Shown: positions 33,647-42,761, numbered from the stretch's first letter. The stretch is DNA of 55,192 nt from Terriglobia bacterium (GCA_020073645.1 JAIQET010000025.1:1-55192); one strand, 5' to 3'. The notes: a model not told the origin generated them from the letters alone. Numbers and translations are program-made.

Positions 33647-33705
33647 TCATTGGATAACCGGAGTCGTAAGGATTGAATAAAGAGTTCGTAGAATGTTCGT
33701 AAAAG
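33647..33705 (-). promoter_or_regulatory. Tandem 11-bp operator array, module 2 (upstream of peptide-regulator unit)
   Basis: Four 11-bp units in phase on the plus strand: AGTCGTAAGGA (33662), TTGAATAAAGA (33673), GTTCGTAGAAT (33684) and GTTCGTAAAAG (33695). The octamer TCATTGGA (minus-strand TCCAATGA) is at 33647-33654, again exactly 7 bp from the array. The layout therefore matches module 1 at 33022-33080: same unit length, number, order of good and poor units, and spacing to the octamer. It lies between the end of kdpE and the start of the 28-aa peptide, where a promoter of the peptide-regulator unit is expected. Confidence 0.6.
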
Positions 33706-33728
33706 GCGGGAGGCTCAAGAGAAGGGGG

Positions 33729-34436
33729 CTATTCGCCGGGTTCGAAGCGATACCCGACCCAGGGCTCGGTGACAATGTACCGCGGAGACGAGGCTTCAGG
33801 CTCCAGCTTTCTGCGCAGTTGGCCCACAAAAACTCGCAGATACTCCACTTGCTCCGTGCTCTGCCCGCCCCAGACCGCGCTCAGCAGCGCGCGGTGTGTG
33901 ATCACCTTTCCCGGGTTGCCCGCCAGATACACCAGCAGGTCGAACTCTTTGGGCGTCAGGTGCACTTCGCGGCCGCGAACCGTCACTTTGTGGGCGGCCA
34001 GATCAATGCGAAAATCCCCCGCTTCGATCAGCGTGGGTAGCTCGCCCGACGCCGCCGGGGCACGACGCAAATTAGCGCGCACCCGCGCCAGCAACTCCTC
34101 GATGCTGAAGGGCTTGGTGACGTAATCGTCGGCCCCGGCATCGAGCGCTTGAACTTTGGTTCTCTCCTCCCCGCGCACGGAAAGAACAATGATGGGAAAC
34201 TTGGCCTTGGGACGAAGCCGCCGGCACAGTTCCAACCCATCCATGTTGGGCATGGAAAGATCGGTAATTACCAAATCGGGTGTCCAGTCCTTCATGATCT
34301 CCAGTGCGGTCTCGCCGTCGTTGGCCACGCGAATGTCGTAGCCCTGGCTGGAAAGGCTGGTGCGCAGCACTCGCGTGATCTGGGTCTCGTCGTCCACCAC
34401 CAGAATGCGGCGGTGCTCGGTCGTAGCAGTGGTCAC
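33729..34436 (-). CDS. kdpE: KdpE-type response regulator
   Basis: 235 residues. The receiver domain has the acidic pair D15/D16 (ILVVDDETQI), the phosphoacceptor D59 (DLVITDLSMPNMDG) and K108 (DYVTKPFSIEELLARVRANL). The OmpR/PhoB winged helix follows (about 135-235), ending RYIVTEPWVGYRFEPG. It activates kdp transcription when phosphorylated by its kinase. The start is GTG at 34436, which overlaps the kdpD stop (GTGA), with GGAG upstream. A longer ORF frame to 34802 is antisense-like shadow of kdpD and is rejected. Confidence 0.93.
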   Translation of the reverse strand: MTTATTEHRRILVVDDETQITRVLRTSLSSQGYDIRVANDGETALEIMKDWTPDLVITDLSMPNMDGLELCRRLRPKAKFPIIVLSVRGEERTKVQALDAGADDYVTKPFSIEELLARVRANLRRAPAASGELPTLIEAGDFRIDLAAHKVTVRGREVHLTPKEFDLLVYLAGNPGKVITHRALLSAVWGGQSTEQVEYLRVFVGQLRRKLEPEASSPRYIVTEPWVGYRFEPGE

Positions 34437-35554
34437 GATGGCTCCTGGGTGACGATGTGCACGTCCACCGCGGGAGAATCCCGCAAAAACTTGTGGATCG
34501 CCGAAAGATAAAAGTATCGTCTCCAGCCCTTGGTCGCCGAACGGCCAAACACCACTTGGGTAACGTGCTTCTCCCGGACGAATTGCGCTACCGCTTCCGC
34601 CACACTGTTGCCGGTGACCCGAGCCACAACGGCGCCCACGTTCTCCGCAAAATGGATGTTGGCCGCCAGACTCTTCTGGTTGGCCTCGCTGCCGTCCTGC
34701 CCCATGTCCACGTACACCACGTAGAGTTCGCCATCCATGGCCTGCGCCATGCGCGCTCCCCGCGCGATCAGATACTGAGCCGCAGGATTGGAGCTGATGC
34801 ACACCACAATGCGCTCCCGCACCGCCACCGCCCGGCCCGTCTGCTCTTTCTCCAGATACGATTCCAAGCTGCGGTCCACCGCCTGTGCCACCTGGCGCAG
34901 AGCCAATTCCCGCAGGGGAATCAGGTTCCCTGGCCGAAAGAAATTTCCGAGTGCGCGCTCGATTCTCTCCAGCGGATAAATGTCGCCGCGGCGCATGCGG
35001 GCCTGCAGCGCCTCCGGAGTCAGATCCGACATCACGACTTCATCCACCCGCTTCAGCACCCAGTCCGGAACCGTCTCCCGCACCGTGATCCCGGCAATGC
35101 TCTGCACCATGGGCGTAATGCTTTCCACGTGCTGGATGTTCATGGTGGACAGCACGTCAATACCCGCATCCAGAAGTTCGAAAACATCTTCGTAGCGCTT
35201 GCGGTGTTTGCTGCCTTCCACGTTGGTGTGCGCCAGCTCATCCACCAGCACCACCTGCGGCTTCCGAGCCAGGATCGCATCCACGTCCATTTCGTCGAAG
35301 AGCGCACCCTTGTATTCCAGCTTTTTGCGGGGGACAGTCTCGATCTGGCCGGCCAAGTCGGCGACTGCCTTGCGTCCATGGGTTTCGACTACACCGATGA
35401 CAACATCCTCGCCCCGGCTGTGGCGGCGCATGGCCTCGCTCAACATGCTGTAGGTTTTCCCCACTCCCGGGGCATAGCCCAGAAAGAGTTTGAACACACC
35501 TCCCTTTTTGGAGGGCTCCGCTTGTTCCAGCCATTGCTCGGGGGTCTTCGGCAT
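34433..35554 (-). CDS. kdpD: KdpD sensor domain protein lacking the kinase half
   Basis: 373 residues. It contains the KdpD N-terminal domain with Walker A GYAPGVGKT (residues 26-34) and Walker B VVLVDELAHTN (about 102-112), followed by a USP-like domain (about 245-370: RIVVCISSNPAAQYLIARGA, TQVVFGRSATKGWRRYF). Full-length KdpD is near 900 residues and continues with four TM helices, GAF, HisKA and HATPase domains; here the gene stops after the USP domain. Short KdpD proteins of this kind are known from cyanobacteria such as Anabaena. The missing half is represented by the divergently transcribed kinase at 35592. It overlaps kdpE by 4 bp. Confidence 0.92.
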   Translation of the reverse strand: MPKTPEQWLEQAEPSKKGGVFKLFLGYAPGVGKTYSMLSEAMRRHSRGEDVVIGVVETHGRKAVADLAGQIETVPRKKLEYKGALFDEMDVDAILARKPQVVLVDELAHTNVEGSKHRKRYEDVFELLDAGIDVLSTMNIQHVESITPMVQSIAGITVRETVPDWVLKRVDEVVMSDLTPEALQARMRRGDIYPLERIERALGNFFRPGNLIPLRELALRQVAQAVDRSLESYLEKEQTGRAVAVRERIVVCISSNPAAQYLIARGARMAQAMDGELYVVYVDMGQDGSEANQKSLAANIHFAENVGAVVARVTGNSVAEAVAQFVREKHVTQVVFGRSATKGWRRYFYLSAIHKFLRDSPAVDVHIVTQEPS

Positions 35555-35591
35555 TCGCGCCTATTGTCGTTGATACAGACCGGGATTGTCG

Positions 35592-37049
35592 ATGTCGGCT
35601 ACAATCGCCTGCGTGACACAGCCTGCGCAAAAGGCGGTGCGCTATCTGGTATCGGCCGCAGCGGTCTTGGTGATCGTGCTCGCCTATCGGCAGATGATCA
35701 GGGTAAACCCGACCACGGTTGCGCTCACCTTTCTTCTGGCGGTGCTGGTGGTCTCGACGGTCTGGGGCCTGCGCTATGCCGTCTTCATGGCGGTCGTGGC
35801 CACGCTCGCATTCAACTACTACTTCCTGCCGCCGCTGGGCACATTCACCATCGCCGATCCCCAGAACTGGGCGGCCCTGTTCGCCTTCCTCGTCACTGCG
35901 GTGATTGCCAGCCAACTCTCCGAGCGCGCTCGCCGCGAAGCTCACAATGCCCACGAGCGCCGCCGCGAAGTCGAACGCCTCTATGCCTTCAGCCAGCAAC
36001 TGCTCTCCACCGACAGACTGGCCGAACTCCTGAATGCCATTCCGCGCTACATCGTGGATTCCTTCGGACTAAAAGCCGCCGCGATGTGGTTGCCCACTCG
36101 CCCGGACGTCTACCGCTCGGGATCTGACATTCACGGGTTGGAGACCCACGATCTGCAAGTGGTGAGCGGCCGCGGTGAACCCAAGTTCGATCCGCAGAAT
36201 CAACTTTCCTTCGTTCCCTTGCGCATGGGGGTGCGGGTGGTCGGCAGCTTCGGCATCTCTGGAGCGATCTTCTCCCGCGAGACCCTGGAGGCCATGAGCA
36301 GCCTCATCGCCACCGCGGTGGAGCGTGTTGGCGCCATTGAAAAGCTGGGCCGCGCCGAAGCCGCCCGCGAGAGTGAGCAACTGCGCTCCGTGCTGCTCGA
36401 TTCCGTAACTCACGAATTTCGCACGCCGCTCACCGCCATCAAGGCCTCTGCCACTTCCATGCTCTCCAACCCTGCTCTCGAGGACGAACAGCGCCGGGAG
36501 TTGCTCACGGTCATCAACGAGGAGAGCGACCGCCTGAACCGGCTGGTCGGAGAAGCTGCCGAGATGGCCCAGCTCGACGCCAACAAGGTTGAGCTTCACC
36601 TGGAAGCGCTTCGCATCCAGGACGTGGTCGAGCACGCCCTCAAGGAATGCAAACAACTTCTGGGCCAGCATCCGGTCGAGGTCCACATCGCCGCCGACCT
36701 GCCGCCCGCCCGCATGGACGTAGCGCGCATCACCGAGGTCCTGACCCACTTGCTGGAAAACGCGGCCAAGTATTCCCCGCCCGACTCGCCCATTCACATC
36801 ACCGGAGAAGTCAGGAATCGCATGCTCATGACCAGCGTTGCCGACCGCGGCCCCGGCATCGACGACTTCGAACAGTCATTGATCTTCGACAAGTTTTACC
36901 GGGGACAGAATCAGCGAATGCAGATCCAAGGCACGGGAATGGGATTGGCCATCGCCAAGGCGATCGCGGAAGCCCACGGCGGCCAGATCGGAGTCACCAG
37001 CCAGCGCGGCCACGGCTCGGTGTTCTACTTCACCCTGCCGCTGGCTTGA
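35592..37049 (+). CDS. DUF4118/GAF sensor histidine kinase (KdpD C-terminal half equivalent)
   Basis: About 485 residues. Four closely spaced hydrophobic helices (about 15-105, LAYRQMIRVNPTTVALTFLL and VVATLAFNYYFLPPLGTFTI, the DUF4118 signature) are followed by a GAF-like domain (about 120-260). HisKA follows with SVTHEFRTPLTAIKASATSM and the phosphoacceptor His, then HATPase_c with N, G1 and G2 boxes (LLENAAKYSPPDSP, DRGPGIDDFE, GTGMGLAIAKAIAEAHGG). It corresponds to the C-terminal half of KdpD and is divergent from the kdpD sensor gene with a 30-40 bp gap. It should phosphorylate KdpE. Start ATG at 35592; an upstream TTG (35586) or a GTG (35613) are alternatives. Confidence 0.9.
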   Translation: MSATIACVTQPAQKAVRYLVSAAAVLVIVLAYRQMIRVNPTTVALTFLLAVLVVSTVWGLRYAVFMAVVATLAFNYYFLPPLGTFTIADPQNWAALFAFLVTAVIASQLSERARREAHNAHERRREVERLYAFSQQLLSTDRLAELLNAIPRYIVDSFGLKAAAMWLPTRPDVYRSGSDIHGLETHDLQVVSGRGEPKFDPQNQLSFVPLRMGVRVVGSFGISGAIFSRETLEAMSSLIATAVERVGAIEKLGRAEAARESEQLRSVLLDSVTHEFRTPLTAIKASATSMLSNPALEDEQRRELLTVINEESDRLNRLVGEAAEMAQLDANKVELHLEALRIQDVVEHALKECKQLLGQHPVEVHIAADLPPARMDVARITEVLTHLLENAAKYSPPDSPIHITGEVRNRMLMTSVADRGPGIDDFEQSLIFDKFYRGQNQRMQIQGTGMGLAIAKAIAEAHGGQIGVTSQRGHGSVFYFTLPLA

Positions 37050-37229
37050 GGATTCACGACCCTTAGTAGCCGCAAGGTCGGGAAACCTCAAGTCATGTCA
37101 TAAACAAGCTGCTTGAGCGTTACTGGTGAAATGGCGATCTTACAACGGTAGTCCGGCTCAATCGCTCAGTCTGATCACTTCCGCGTTGCCGACGGCCCGG
37201 AAGTATTATAGGTCGAGGAGTAGGGAGCC

Positions 37230-37796
37230 GTGACCACGCGTCAACACAAGGTTCACACTCAACTCGGCCGAGCCGCAGTCCAGATCTTTGCCGCCAATGA
37301 TCGCATGAACCAGATTCTGATCGAACATCTTGACCCTGCCGCCTGGAGAGCCAAACCGCCCGGCAAAAACAAAGTCCGCCCCATTGCGGCGATCTTCACG
37401 CACATGCACAATGTCCGCACCAAGTGGGTCAGGCTTACAGCTCCGCACCTGAAGGTTCCACGTCAGCTCAACCGCGCGAACTGCACGCCGCAGCAGGCCC
37501 GTGCGGGATTGGCCGAGAGCGCCGCTCGCTGCGCGGAGATGCTCGCTGAAGCGCTCGGCGGTTGTGGGGGCCGCGTCGAGAAGTTTCGCAGAGACGGCTG
37601 GGCTCGGCCTTGGCCGGTTGGCCTGGAAATGCTGTGCTACATGCTTTCTCACGAAGCCCACCATCGCGGGCAGGTGTGTATGCTCGCGCATCAGCTCGGA
37701 TTCCCGTTGCCGACCGAGGTGACGGCCGGGATCTGGAATTGGGAAAAGCTGTGGAAAGAGTGCGGGTCGCCTGGCGGCCCCGGCTACGATTCTTAA
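37230..37796 (+). CDS. DinB-family four-helix metal-binding protein
   Basis: 188 residues. Four-helix-bundle pattern of the DinB/YfiT superfamily with candidate metal ligands H58-H60 (FTHMHNVRT) and the paired His in SHEAHHRGQVCML (about residues 137-149). Relatives are DNA-damage-inducible or thiol-transferase proteins (mycothiol or bacillithiol dependent); the specific activity is unknown. GTG at 37230 has GGAGTAGGGAGCC upstream. Standing alone, it ends near 37796 and faces the convergent secreted-protein gene. Confidence 0.85.
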   Translation: MTTRQHKVHTQLGRAAVQIFAANDRMNQILIEHLDPAAWRAKPPGKNKVRPIAAIFTHMHNVRTKWVRLTAPHLKVPRQLNRANCTPQQARAGLAESAARCAEMLAEALGGCGGRVEKFRRDGWARPWPVGLEMLCYMLSHEAHHRGQVCMLAHQLGFPLPTEVTAGIWNWEKLWKECGSPGGPGYDS

Positions 37797-38108
37797 GGAA
37801 TCGCTCAAGGGCACAGGCCGCCCGGGGATGGGCTGCGATGGTGGAGACATCGAGCCCCAGCCGTTGGGGTTGTTGTAGAAGCTCCGGGCGGCGGCGGTCA
37901 GAAGCAGGCGCCCGGATCCCGCGTGTGGAAGGGCGCTGCCGGAACGTGGCCCGAGCCATCACCACACACCGCTTCGGATTGTGGGCGGTTCTAGAAGCAG
38001 GTAGGGAATGGATTACGGCGAATTCGGAAGTTACACCACCTATCCCGAACAGCCATCTGTGATATGGCTGATAGCTTCTCAGCACAGATCGGGGAAGCAC
38101 CAAGGTCT

Positions 38109-38180
38109 TGGGTGGCGCAGCGCTTCAGCGCTGCGATATCCGCTCCGGGGCCCAGCGCGGCTTCAGCCGCTGAGGTACTT
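38109..38180 (+). repeat. Paired-hairpin extragenic repeat, left copy
   Basis: Reads GGGTGGCGCAGCGCTTCA then GCGCTGCGAT, and after about 20 bp GCGCGGCTTCAGCCGC then TGAGGTAC. Two hairpins, GCAGCGC-TTCA-GCGCTGC and GCGGC-TTCA-GCCGC, share the TTCA loop. An equally oriented copy at 39506-39578 lies on the far side of the secreted-protein gene. It occupies the gene-free interval 37797-38230 (434 bp), in which I see no other element. Confidence 0.65.
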
Positions 38181-38230
38181 TCCGTCTTCTTTGCGTTCTT
38201 TGCGTCCTCCGCGGTTTAGGGCCTTTGCCG

Positions 38231-39421
38231 CTAATGCGGCTGAGCCGGCGCTGAAGTAGTGCCCGGAGTCGTCGTCTTCGTGTCCACCTGAATCGCCGCC
38301 GGATTGTCCGTCTTCCCCGTGTCCACCCACACCACCCCCAGCGACCCGGTTGAATCCAGCGACAGCGTGGTTCTCTTCTCGTTAGCTGGGCCGCTGATCC
38401 CCGGGCGCACGATGTCGATTACTTTTTGCGTGACTCGCGGACTGTCCCCAGGGTTCCCGGGATTTCGTTGCTCCACTTGCTGCTCGGTCAGCTGTCCACC
38501 GTCGGCACGCTTGCGGCTCACGGTTGTAACTCGCTGGGTCAAGTGCAGACTGCCGTCCGCCGCTGCCCCCGGGACTGCAGTCGAATAAGTCTCAACCGTC
38601 TCGCGTTTCTCTCCCGGAGCGTTTTCTGCTTCCTTGCTCACCGTCCGCTCCATTACCGCCAGCTTTCCGTCGGCGTCCGGCCGCAGCACGCTTTCCTCCT
38701 TGGTGCGCCCCTGGCCGCCTTCTTCTTTAATGGTCCCCTGCCGCACCTCCATCACCTGCAAATTGCCGGCGCCATCGGGCAGCAACGTTGACTTCTTGAA
38801 CTCCACCGCATGATCGCTGCTTCTGGTCTGCCGCTCTTCAATCTGCATGGACGGCTTGAGGCCTCCATTATTATTGATGTCGGGGCTCAGCACCGTAGTC
38901 CTGGTCTCTTGCGTGTTGGCGCTGGTCTGCTTGGTGTCCTGGATCTCGCGCCGCACCAACTGCAATCCTCCGTTCAGGTCAGGACTGGACACGTTGCGCA
39001 CAACCTTCTGTCCGCCGCCGGGCAGAGTGCGCTGCTCTTCTTCCGTCACCTGCACCAGCGTCTTCCTGCCGTCGGGATCCCTGCCGTAGGTGCGCTCGAT
39101 GGTGCGCGTCGTGGTCGCGTCGACCTTGACCGATTCCCTCTCCACATCGAGATAGGGCACATACTGCCCATCCATCCCAACCCGCTCCAGCGTTTGCGTA
39201 TCAACGGTGCGTCCGTTTGCTTTTGTGTGCTTTTCACTGCTCCGTGTCGGGTTCAGATTTCCCGACGTGCTCTGCTGTTCGCTCGTCGTGCTCCACGACT
39301 TGTTGGCATCACTCGTGGATGTGTCAGAGCCGCCTTGCGTTTGCGCCACAACCGGCCAGCCGAGGCACAGCACTGCCGTCGCAATGAGTAGAGCTGGGTT
39401 GGACCTACGAATCGAGTTCAT
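38231..39421 (-). CDS. Secreted protein with degenerate internal repeats, function unknown
   Basis: 396 residues. Signal peptide MNSIRRSNPALLIATAVLCL to about residue 26 (VVAQTQGG). The rest is composed of repeating 35-45-residue units, each with a core like LLPDGAGNLQVMEVRQ, VLRPDADGKLAVMERTVSKE or LDSTGSLGVVWVDTGKT, separated by polar stretches (RTKEES, EKRETVETYS). The units are probably extended beta hairpins. I know of similar Acidobacteriota proteins but no assigned domain. No membrane segment follows. Start ATG at 39421 has GGGAG upstream. The gene is bracketed by two direct copies of a 70-bp palindromic repeat. Confidence 0.7.
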   Translation of the reverse strand: MNSIRRSNPALLIATAVLCLGWPVVAQTQGGSDTSTSDANKSWSTTSEQQSTSGNLNPTRSSEKHTKANGRTVDTQTLERVGMDGQYVPYLDVERESVKVDATTTRTIERTYGRDPDGRKTLVQVTEEEQRTLPGGGQKVVRNVSSPDLNGGLQLVRREIQDTKQTSANTQETRTTVLSPDINNNGGLKPSMQIEERQTRSSDHAVEFKKSTLLPDGAGNLQVMEVRQGTIKEEGGQGRTKEESVLRPDADGKLAVMERTVSKEAENAPGEKRETVETYSTAVPGAAADGSLHLTQRVTTVSRKRADGGQLTEQQVEQRNPGNPGDSPRVTQKVIDIVRPGISGPANEKRTTLSLDSTGSLGVVWVDTGKTDNPAAIQVDTKTTTPGTTSAPAQPH

Positions 39422-39505
39422 CGATTGCTCCCGTGCGTCTCGATTCTGCACCTAGTCTCGACCTAACACCAGTAGTATAGAGTCTTGCTTCGCACACCCT
39501 GATTT

Positions 39506-39578
39506 TGGGTGGCGCAGCGCTTCAGCGCTGCGATGACCGCGGCTGAAATCACGCGGCTTCAGCCGCTGAGGTACCTTT
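39506..39578 (+). repeat. Paired-hairpin extragenic repeat, right copy
   Basis: Same orientation and layout as at 38109-38180: GGGTGGCGCAGCGCTTCA, GCGCTGCGAT, then about 20 unrelated bases, then GCGGCTTCAGCCGC and TGAGGTAC. It lies 20-30 bp from the end of leuS on one side and upstream of the secreted-protein gene on the other. Confidence 0.65.
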
Positions 39579-39599
39579 CTTTTCGTAGCTCCCAAAACC

Positions 39600-42200
39600 T
39601 CATCGCACCACGATGCTCACCAGCTTGCCGGGCACGATGATCACTTTCACCACCTGCTTGCCCGCGATGGCCGCCCTGACCTTCTCGTCGTCCGCCACCC
39701 GGTCGCGCACAAACCCGTCGTCGGCATCGGCCGGAACCACGATCCGGCCCCGCACCTTCCCGTTGACCTGCACCGGAATCTCAATCTCCTCTTCCTTCGC
39801 CAGAGCAGGATCGTACTTCGGCCAAGGCGCGCGCAACAGGTTGTCCTTTTCGCCGAGCATCTCCCATAGCTCATGCGCCAGGTAAGGCGCGAACGGCGCC
39901 AGCAGCAGGACGAGATATGCGAAGACTCCTCGCGAGAACTCCGGATCAAGTGTCGGAAGTGGCGGTCCGCTCTCGACCTCGAGTGTGACTCCTTCCCCGA
40001 CTTCATGCTCCAACGCCAAATAGAGTTGGTTGACCAGTTCCATATTCGCGGCAATTGACGTATTGAAATGCCAACGACCCTTGAAATCCTCAGTGACACG
40101 GCGCACTGTCTGAAACAGCTTGCGTTGTACGTCCCTCTCTAGGCCAGGCGCCCCCACAATGGTTAGCCGCTCCTCCCAAACGCTTCTCGCTGTGTTCTTC
40201 GCCATCCGCGTCGAATGTTTGCTAACTAATCGGTACACACGTCCCAGGAATCGATGGATGCCCTCGATCCCACTGTCCTGCCAGTCCAGATCGCGATCGG
40301 GAGGCGCCGCAAACAAGCTGTAGAGGCGCGCGGCGTCGGCGCCGTAGCGCGCCACCATCTCATCGGGCGTGACCACATTCCCCAGGCTCTTGGACATCTT
40401 GGCGCCGTCCTTGATCACCATACCCTGGGTGAAGAGGCGCTCGACCGGTTCGTCGTTCCGCACCAGTCCCATGTCACGCATGAACTTGGTCCAGAAGCGC
40501 GAATAAATAAGGTGGAGAATCGCATGTTCCACCCCGCCGATGTACTGATCAATCGGGAACCAGTACCCGACCACATTGCTGTCAAACGGCGCCTGGTCGT
40601 TGCGCGCGTCGGCGTAGCGGTAGAAATACCAAGACGAGTCCACAAACGTGTCCATGGTATCGGTCTCCCGCCGCGCGGGACCACCGCACTTCGGGCACGT
40701 GGCGTTGACGAACTCCGGCACGCGGCCCAAAGGCGAGCCCCCGGTCAAAGTGATGTCAACGTTCTCTGGCAAGATTACCGGCAGTTCTTTTTCCGGCACG
40801 GGCACAATCCCGTCCTTCTCGCAGTAGAGCATGGGGATGGGCGTGCCCCAGTAGCGCTGCCGCGAGATGCCCCAGTCTTTCAAGCGATACGTCACCGTCG
40901 CCTTGCCGAAGCCCTTCTTCTCGGCATGCTCGGACATCTTCCGGATCGCGTCCACGCAATCCAGTCCACTGAACTCATCCGAGTTGACCACCATGCCGTC
41001 GTAGGTGGTGAATGGCAACTGCGGCTCGGCCACGGTTTCTTCCGGATCGCTGGAGCTGGGCACGATGACCACGCGAATCGGCAAACCGTACTTCTTCGCA
41101 AACTCGTAGTCGCGCTCGTCATGCGCCGGCACGCTCATGATGGCGCCGGTGCCGTAGTCCATCACGATGTAGTTGGCCACCCAGATGGGAAGCGGCTCGC
41201 CGTTATACGGATTCTTGGCGTAGCGGCCGGTGAAGACGCCGTGCTTCTCGATCTCGCCGATGTCACCCGCTTCTTTGGCCTTGCGCTGCTCGGCCTTAAG
41301 TTGATCCACCTTGGCGCGCAACTCAGGATTGTTCGCGGTGAAATCCGCCACCAGCGGATGTTCCGGCGCCAGTTGCACCGAGGTCGCGCCGTAGATGGTG
41401 TCCACGCGCGTGGTAAAGACGGTGATCGTGGAACCGGCCGGGCCGACTGTGCCCCCGAGATCGAAATCTACCAGCGTGCCCTCGCTGCGCCCAATCCAGT
41501 TGCGCTGCATGGTGCGCACTTTGTCCGGCCAGCCCTCGAGCTTGTCGAGATCGCGCAGCAACTCCTCGGCGTAATTCGTGATGCGCAAGAACCATTGCTC
41601 CAGGTCGCGCTGCTCGACCAGCGTATCCTCGTGCCGCCAACAAAAGCCGCCCGCCACCTGCTCGTTGGCCAGCACCGTAGCGCACTTCGGACACCAGTTC
41701 ACCTTGCTCTTCTTGCGATACGCCAGCCCGCGCTCATAGAGCTTCAGAAAGAACCACTGGTTCCACCGGTAGTACTCAGGCAGGCAAGTGGTGACCTCGC
41801 GCGACCAGTCATACGCAAAGCCCAGGCGCTTCATCTGCGCCTTCATGTTGGCGATGTTGCGTTGTGTCCACTCTCGCGGCGGCGTGTTGTGCGCGATGGC
41901 CGCATTCTCCGCCGGCAAACCGAACGAATCCCACCCCATGGGATGCAGTACGTTGTACCCATTCATCCACATGTAACGGGCAAGCGCGTCCCCAATGGAG
42001 TAATTGCGCACGTGCCCCATGTGCAGCGCCCCCGATGGATAAGGCAGCATTTCCAGCACGTAATACTTCGGCTTGGTCGAGGCGGGCTCAGCCGCGTAGA
42101 GCGACGTATCCTGCTGCCAGCGCTCGAACCACTTGCTCTCGACCCGCTGCGGATCGTAGCGCTCGTCGCGGACGGTTGCGGTTTTGTCTTCCTGCGGCAT
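39600..42200 (-). CDS. leuS: Leucyl-tRNA synthetase
   Basis: 866 residues, the usual bacterial LeuRS length. The class I signature [19 protein letters not shown] (HMGH box) is near residue 60, the editing domain lies about 220-420 with [20 protein letters not shown], and the KMSKS loop is [19 protein letters not shown] near residue 610. A C-terminal anticodon-binding helical region and the [14 protein letters not shown] domain complete it. Zinc-like Cys residues [13 protein letters not shown] are present. It charges tRNA-Leu in the cytoplasm. No neighbour is obviously cotranscribed. Confidence 0.97.
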   Translation of the reverse strand: MPQEDKTATVRDERYDPQRVESKWFERWQQDTSLYAAEPASTKPKYYVLEMLPYPSGALHMGHVRNYSIGDALARYMWMNGYNVLHPMGWDSFGLPAENAAIAHNTPPREWTQRNIANMKAQMKRLGFAYDWSREVTTCLPEYYRWNQWFFLKLYERGLAYRKKSKVNWCPKCATVLANEQVAGGFCWRHEDTLVEQRDLEQWFLRITNYAEELLRDLDKLEGWPDKVRTMQRNWIGRSEGTLVDFDLGGTVGPAGSTITVFTTRVDTIYGATSVQLAPEHPLVADFTANNPELRAKVDQLKAEQRKAKEAGDIGEIEKHGVFTGRYAKNPYNGEPLPIWVANYIVMDYGTGAIMSVPAHDERDYEFAKKYGLPIRVVIVPSSSDPEETVAEPQLPFTTYDGMVVNSDEFSGLDCVDAIRKMSEHAEKKGFGKATVTYRLKDWGISRQRYWGTPIPMLYCEKDGIVPVPEKELPVILPENVDITLTGGSPLGRVPEFVNATCPKCGGPARRETDTMDTFVDSSWYFYRYADARNDQAPFDSNVVGYWFPIDQYIGGVEHAILHLIYSRFWTKFMRDMGLVRNDEPVERLFTQGMVIKDGAKMSKSLGNVVTPDEMVARYGADAARLYSLFAAPPDRDLDWQDSGIEGIHRFLGRVYRLVSKHSTRMAKNTARSVWEERLTIVGAPGLERDVQRKLFQTVRRVTEDFKGRWHFNTSIAANMELVNQLYLALEHEVGEGVTLEVESGPPLPTLDPEFSRGVFAYLVLLLAPFAPYLAHELWEMLGEKDNLLRAPWPKYDPALAKEEEIEIPVQVNGKVRGRIVVPADADDGFVRDRVADDEKVRAAIAGKQVVKVIIVPGKLVSIVVR

Positions 42201-42294
42201 AGATATGATCGTTGATTAGTACTGGATAGACGTTGATTCTACAACGAACCGTAATATGAGAGGCTTGTGAGGCGCGGCCCCCTAGTAGGAGCCG

Positions 42295-42561
42295 TCAGCG
42301 GTAAACGTCCTTGCGATGCCCTACCCTGAGCAGCAGCACCGTAATCTTCTCATCCTGAATGTCGCAAATCAGGCGGTAGTCGCCGACGCGGTATCGCCAC
42401 AGTCCGCCTTTGTCACCATGGAGTGGCTTACCCCACTGCCTGGGATTGTCCGCAGGCTGCACCCGCTCACGCAGGAAGCGAATGATGGAGGTTTGAGCGA
42501 CGTGGCCGAGCCTTTTGATTTGTTTTTCGGCGGTGCGGGTAATCTCAATCGTCCAAGCCAA
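42295..42561 (-). CDS. RelE/ParE-family toxin
   Basis: 88 residues. The order is that of RelE toxins: MAWTIEITRTAEKQIKRLGH, then a central GKPLHGDKGGLWRYRVGDYR, then LICDIQDEKITVLLLRVGHR. The basic and aromatic residues of the WRYRVGDYR strand and the terminal HRKDVYR are typical of the catalytic surface that cuts ribosome-bound mRNA. Start TTG at 42561 overlaps the antitoxin gene's end by 17 bp, so the pair is coupled. Confidence 0.88.
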   Translation of the reverse strand: MAWTIEITRTAEKQIKRLGHVAQTSIIRFLRERVQPADNPRQWGKPLHGDKGGLWRYRVGDYRLICDIQDEKITVLLLRVGHRKDVYR

Positions 42562-42757
42562 GCCGCCGCTCCAACTCTTCGAGCGTGATGGTGGGTTCGC
42601 GCCGCTCCAGCGCGGCGATGCCTTTCAGATAATCCTCGCGATCTTCCAAGTACTGCCGGATGGCCTCGCGAGCGTAGTAGCTCTTGCTGCGGCCGGTCTC
42701 CTTGGCCAGAGACTCCAACTTTTCTTCCAATTCGGGTTCAAGTCGAATGCCCAGCAT
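42545..42757 (-). CDS. Ribbon-helix-helix antitoxin (RelB/TraY-like)
   Basis: 70 residues: MLGIRLEPELEEKLESLAKE then TGRSKSYYAREAIRQYLEDR and a polar tail EDYLKGIAALERREPTITLE. The first strand plus two helices form the RHH DNA-binding module; the tail should wrap the toxin. Start ATG at 42757. A longer in-frame ORF extends far upstream across aroF in antisense and is rejected. Direct upstream is a repeat-containing operator candidate. Confidence 0.88.
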   Translation of the reverse strand: MLGIRLEPELEEKLESLAKETGRSKSYYAREAIRQYLEDREDYLKGIAALERREPTITLEELERRLGLDD

Positions 42758-42761
42758 GGCT

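Noticed and set aside
33466..33676. Small plus-strand ORFs opposite the winged-helix regulator
   Set aside because: The minus-strand 28-aa ORF has a better ribosome site, a hydrophobic helix and coupling to the regulator.
34457..36127. 556-codon plus-strand ORF across kdpD and the kinase start
   Set aside because: It is antisense to KdpD motifs and out of frame with the kinase; no domain is recognisable.
37050..37229. Possible tRNA or structured RNA after the histidine kinase gene
   Set aside because: A CTCAAG/CTTGAG inverted repeat is present, but no cloverleaf or other structure can be formed.
40254..42215. 653-codon ORF antisense to leuS
   Set aside because: LeuRS signature motifs on the other strand fill this interval; the ORF is an artefact of GC-rich codon use.
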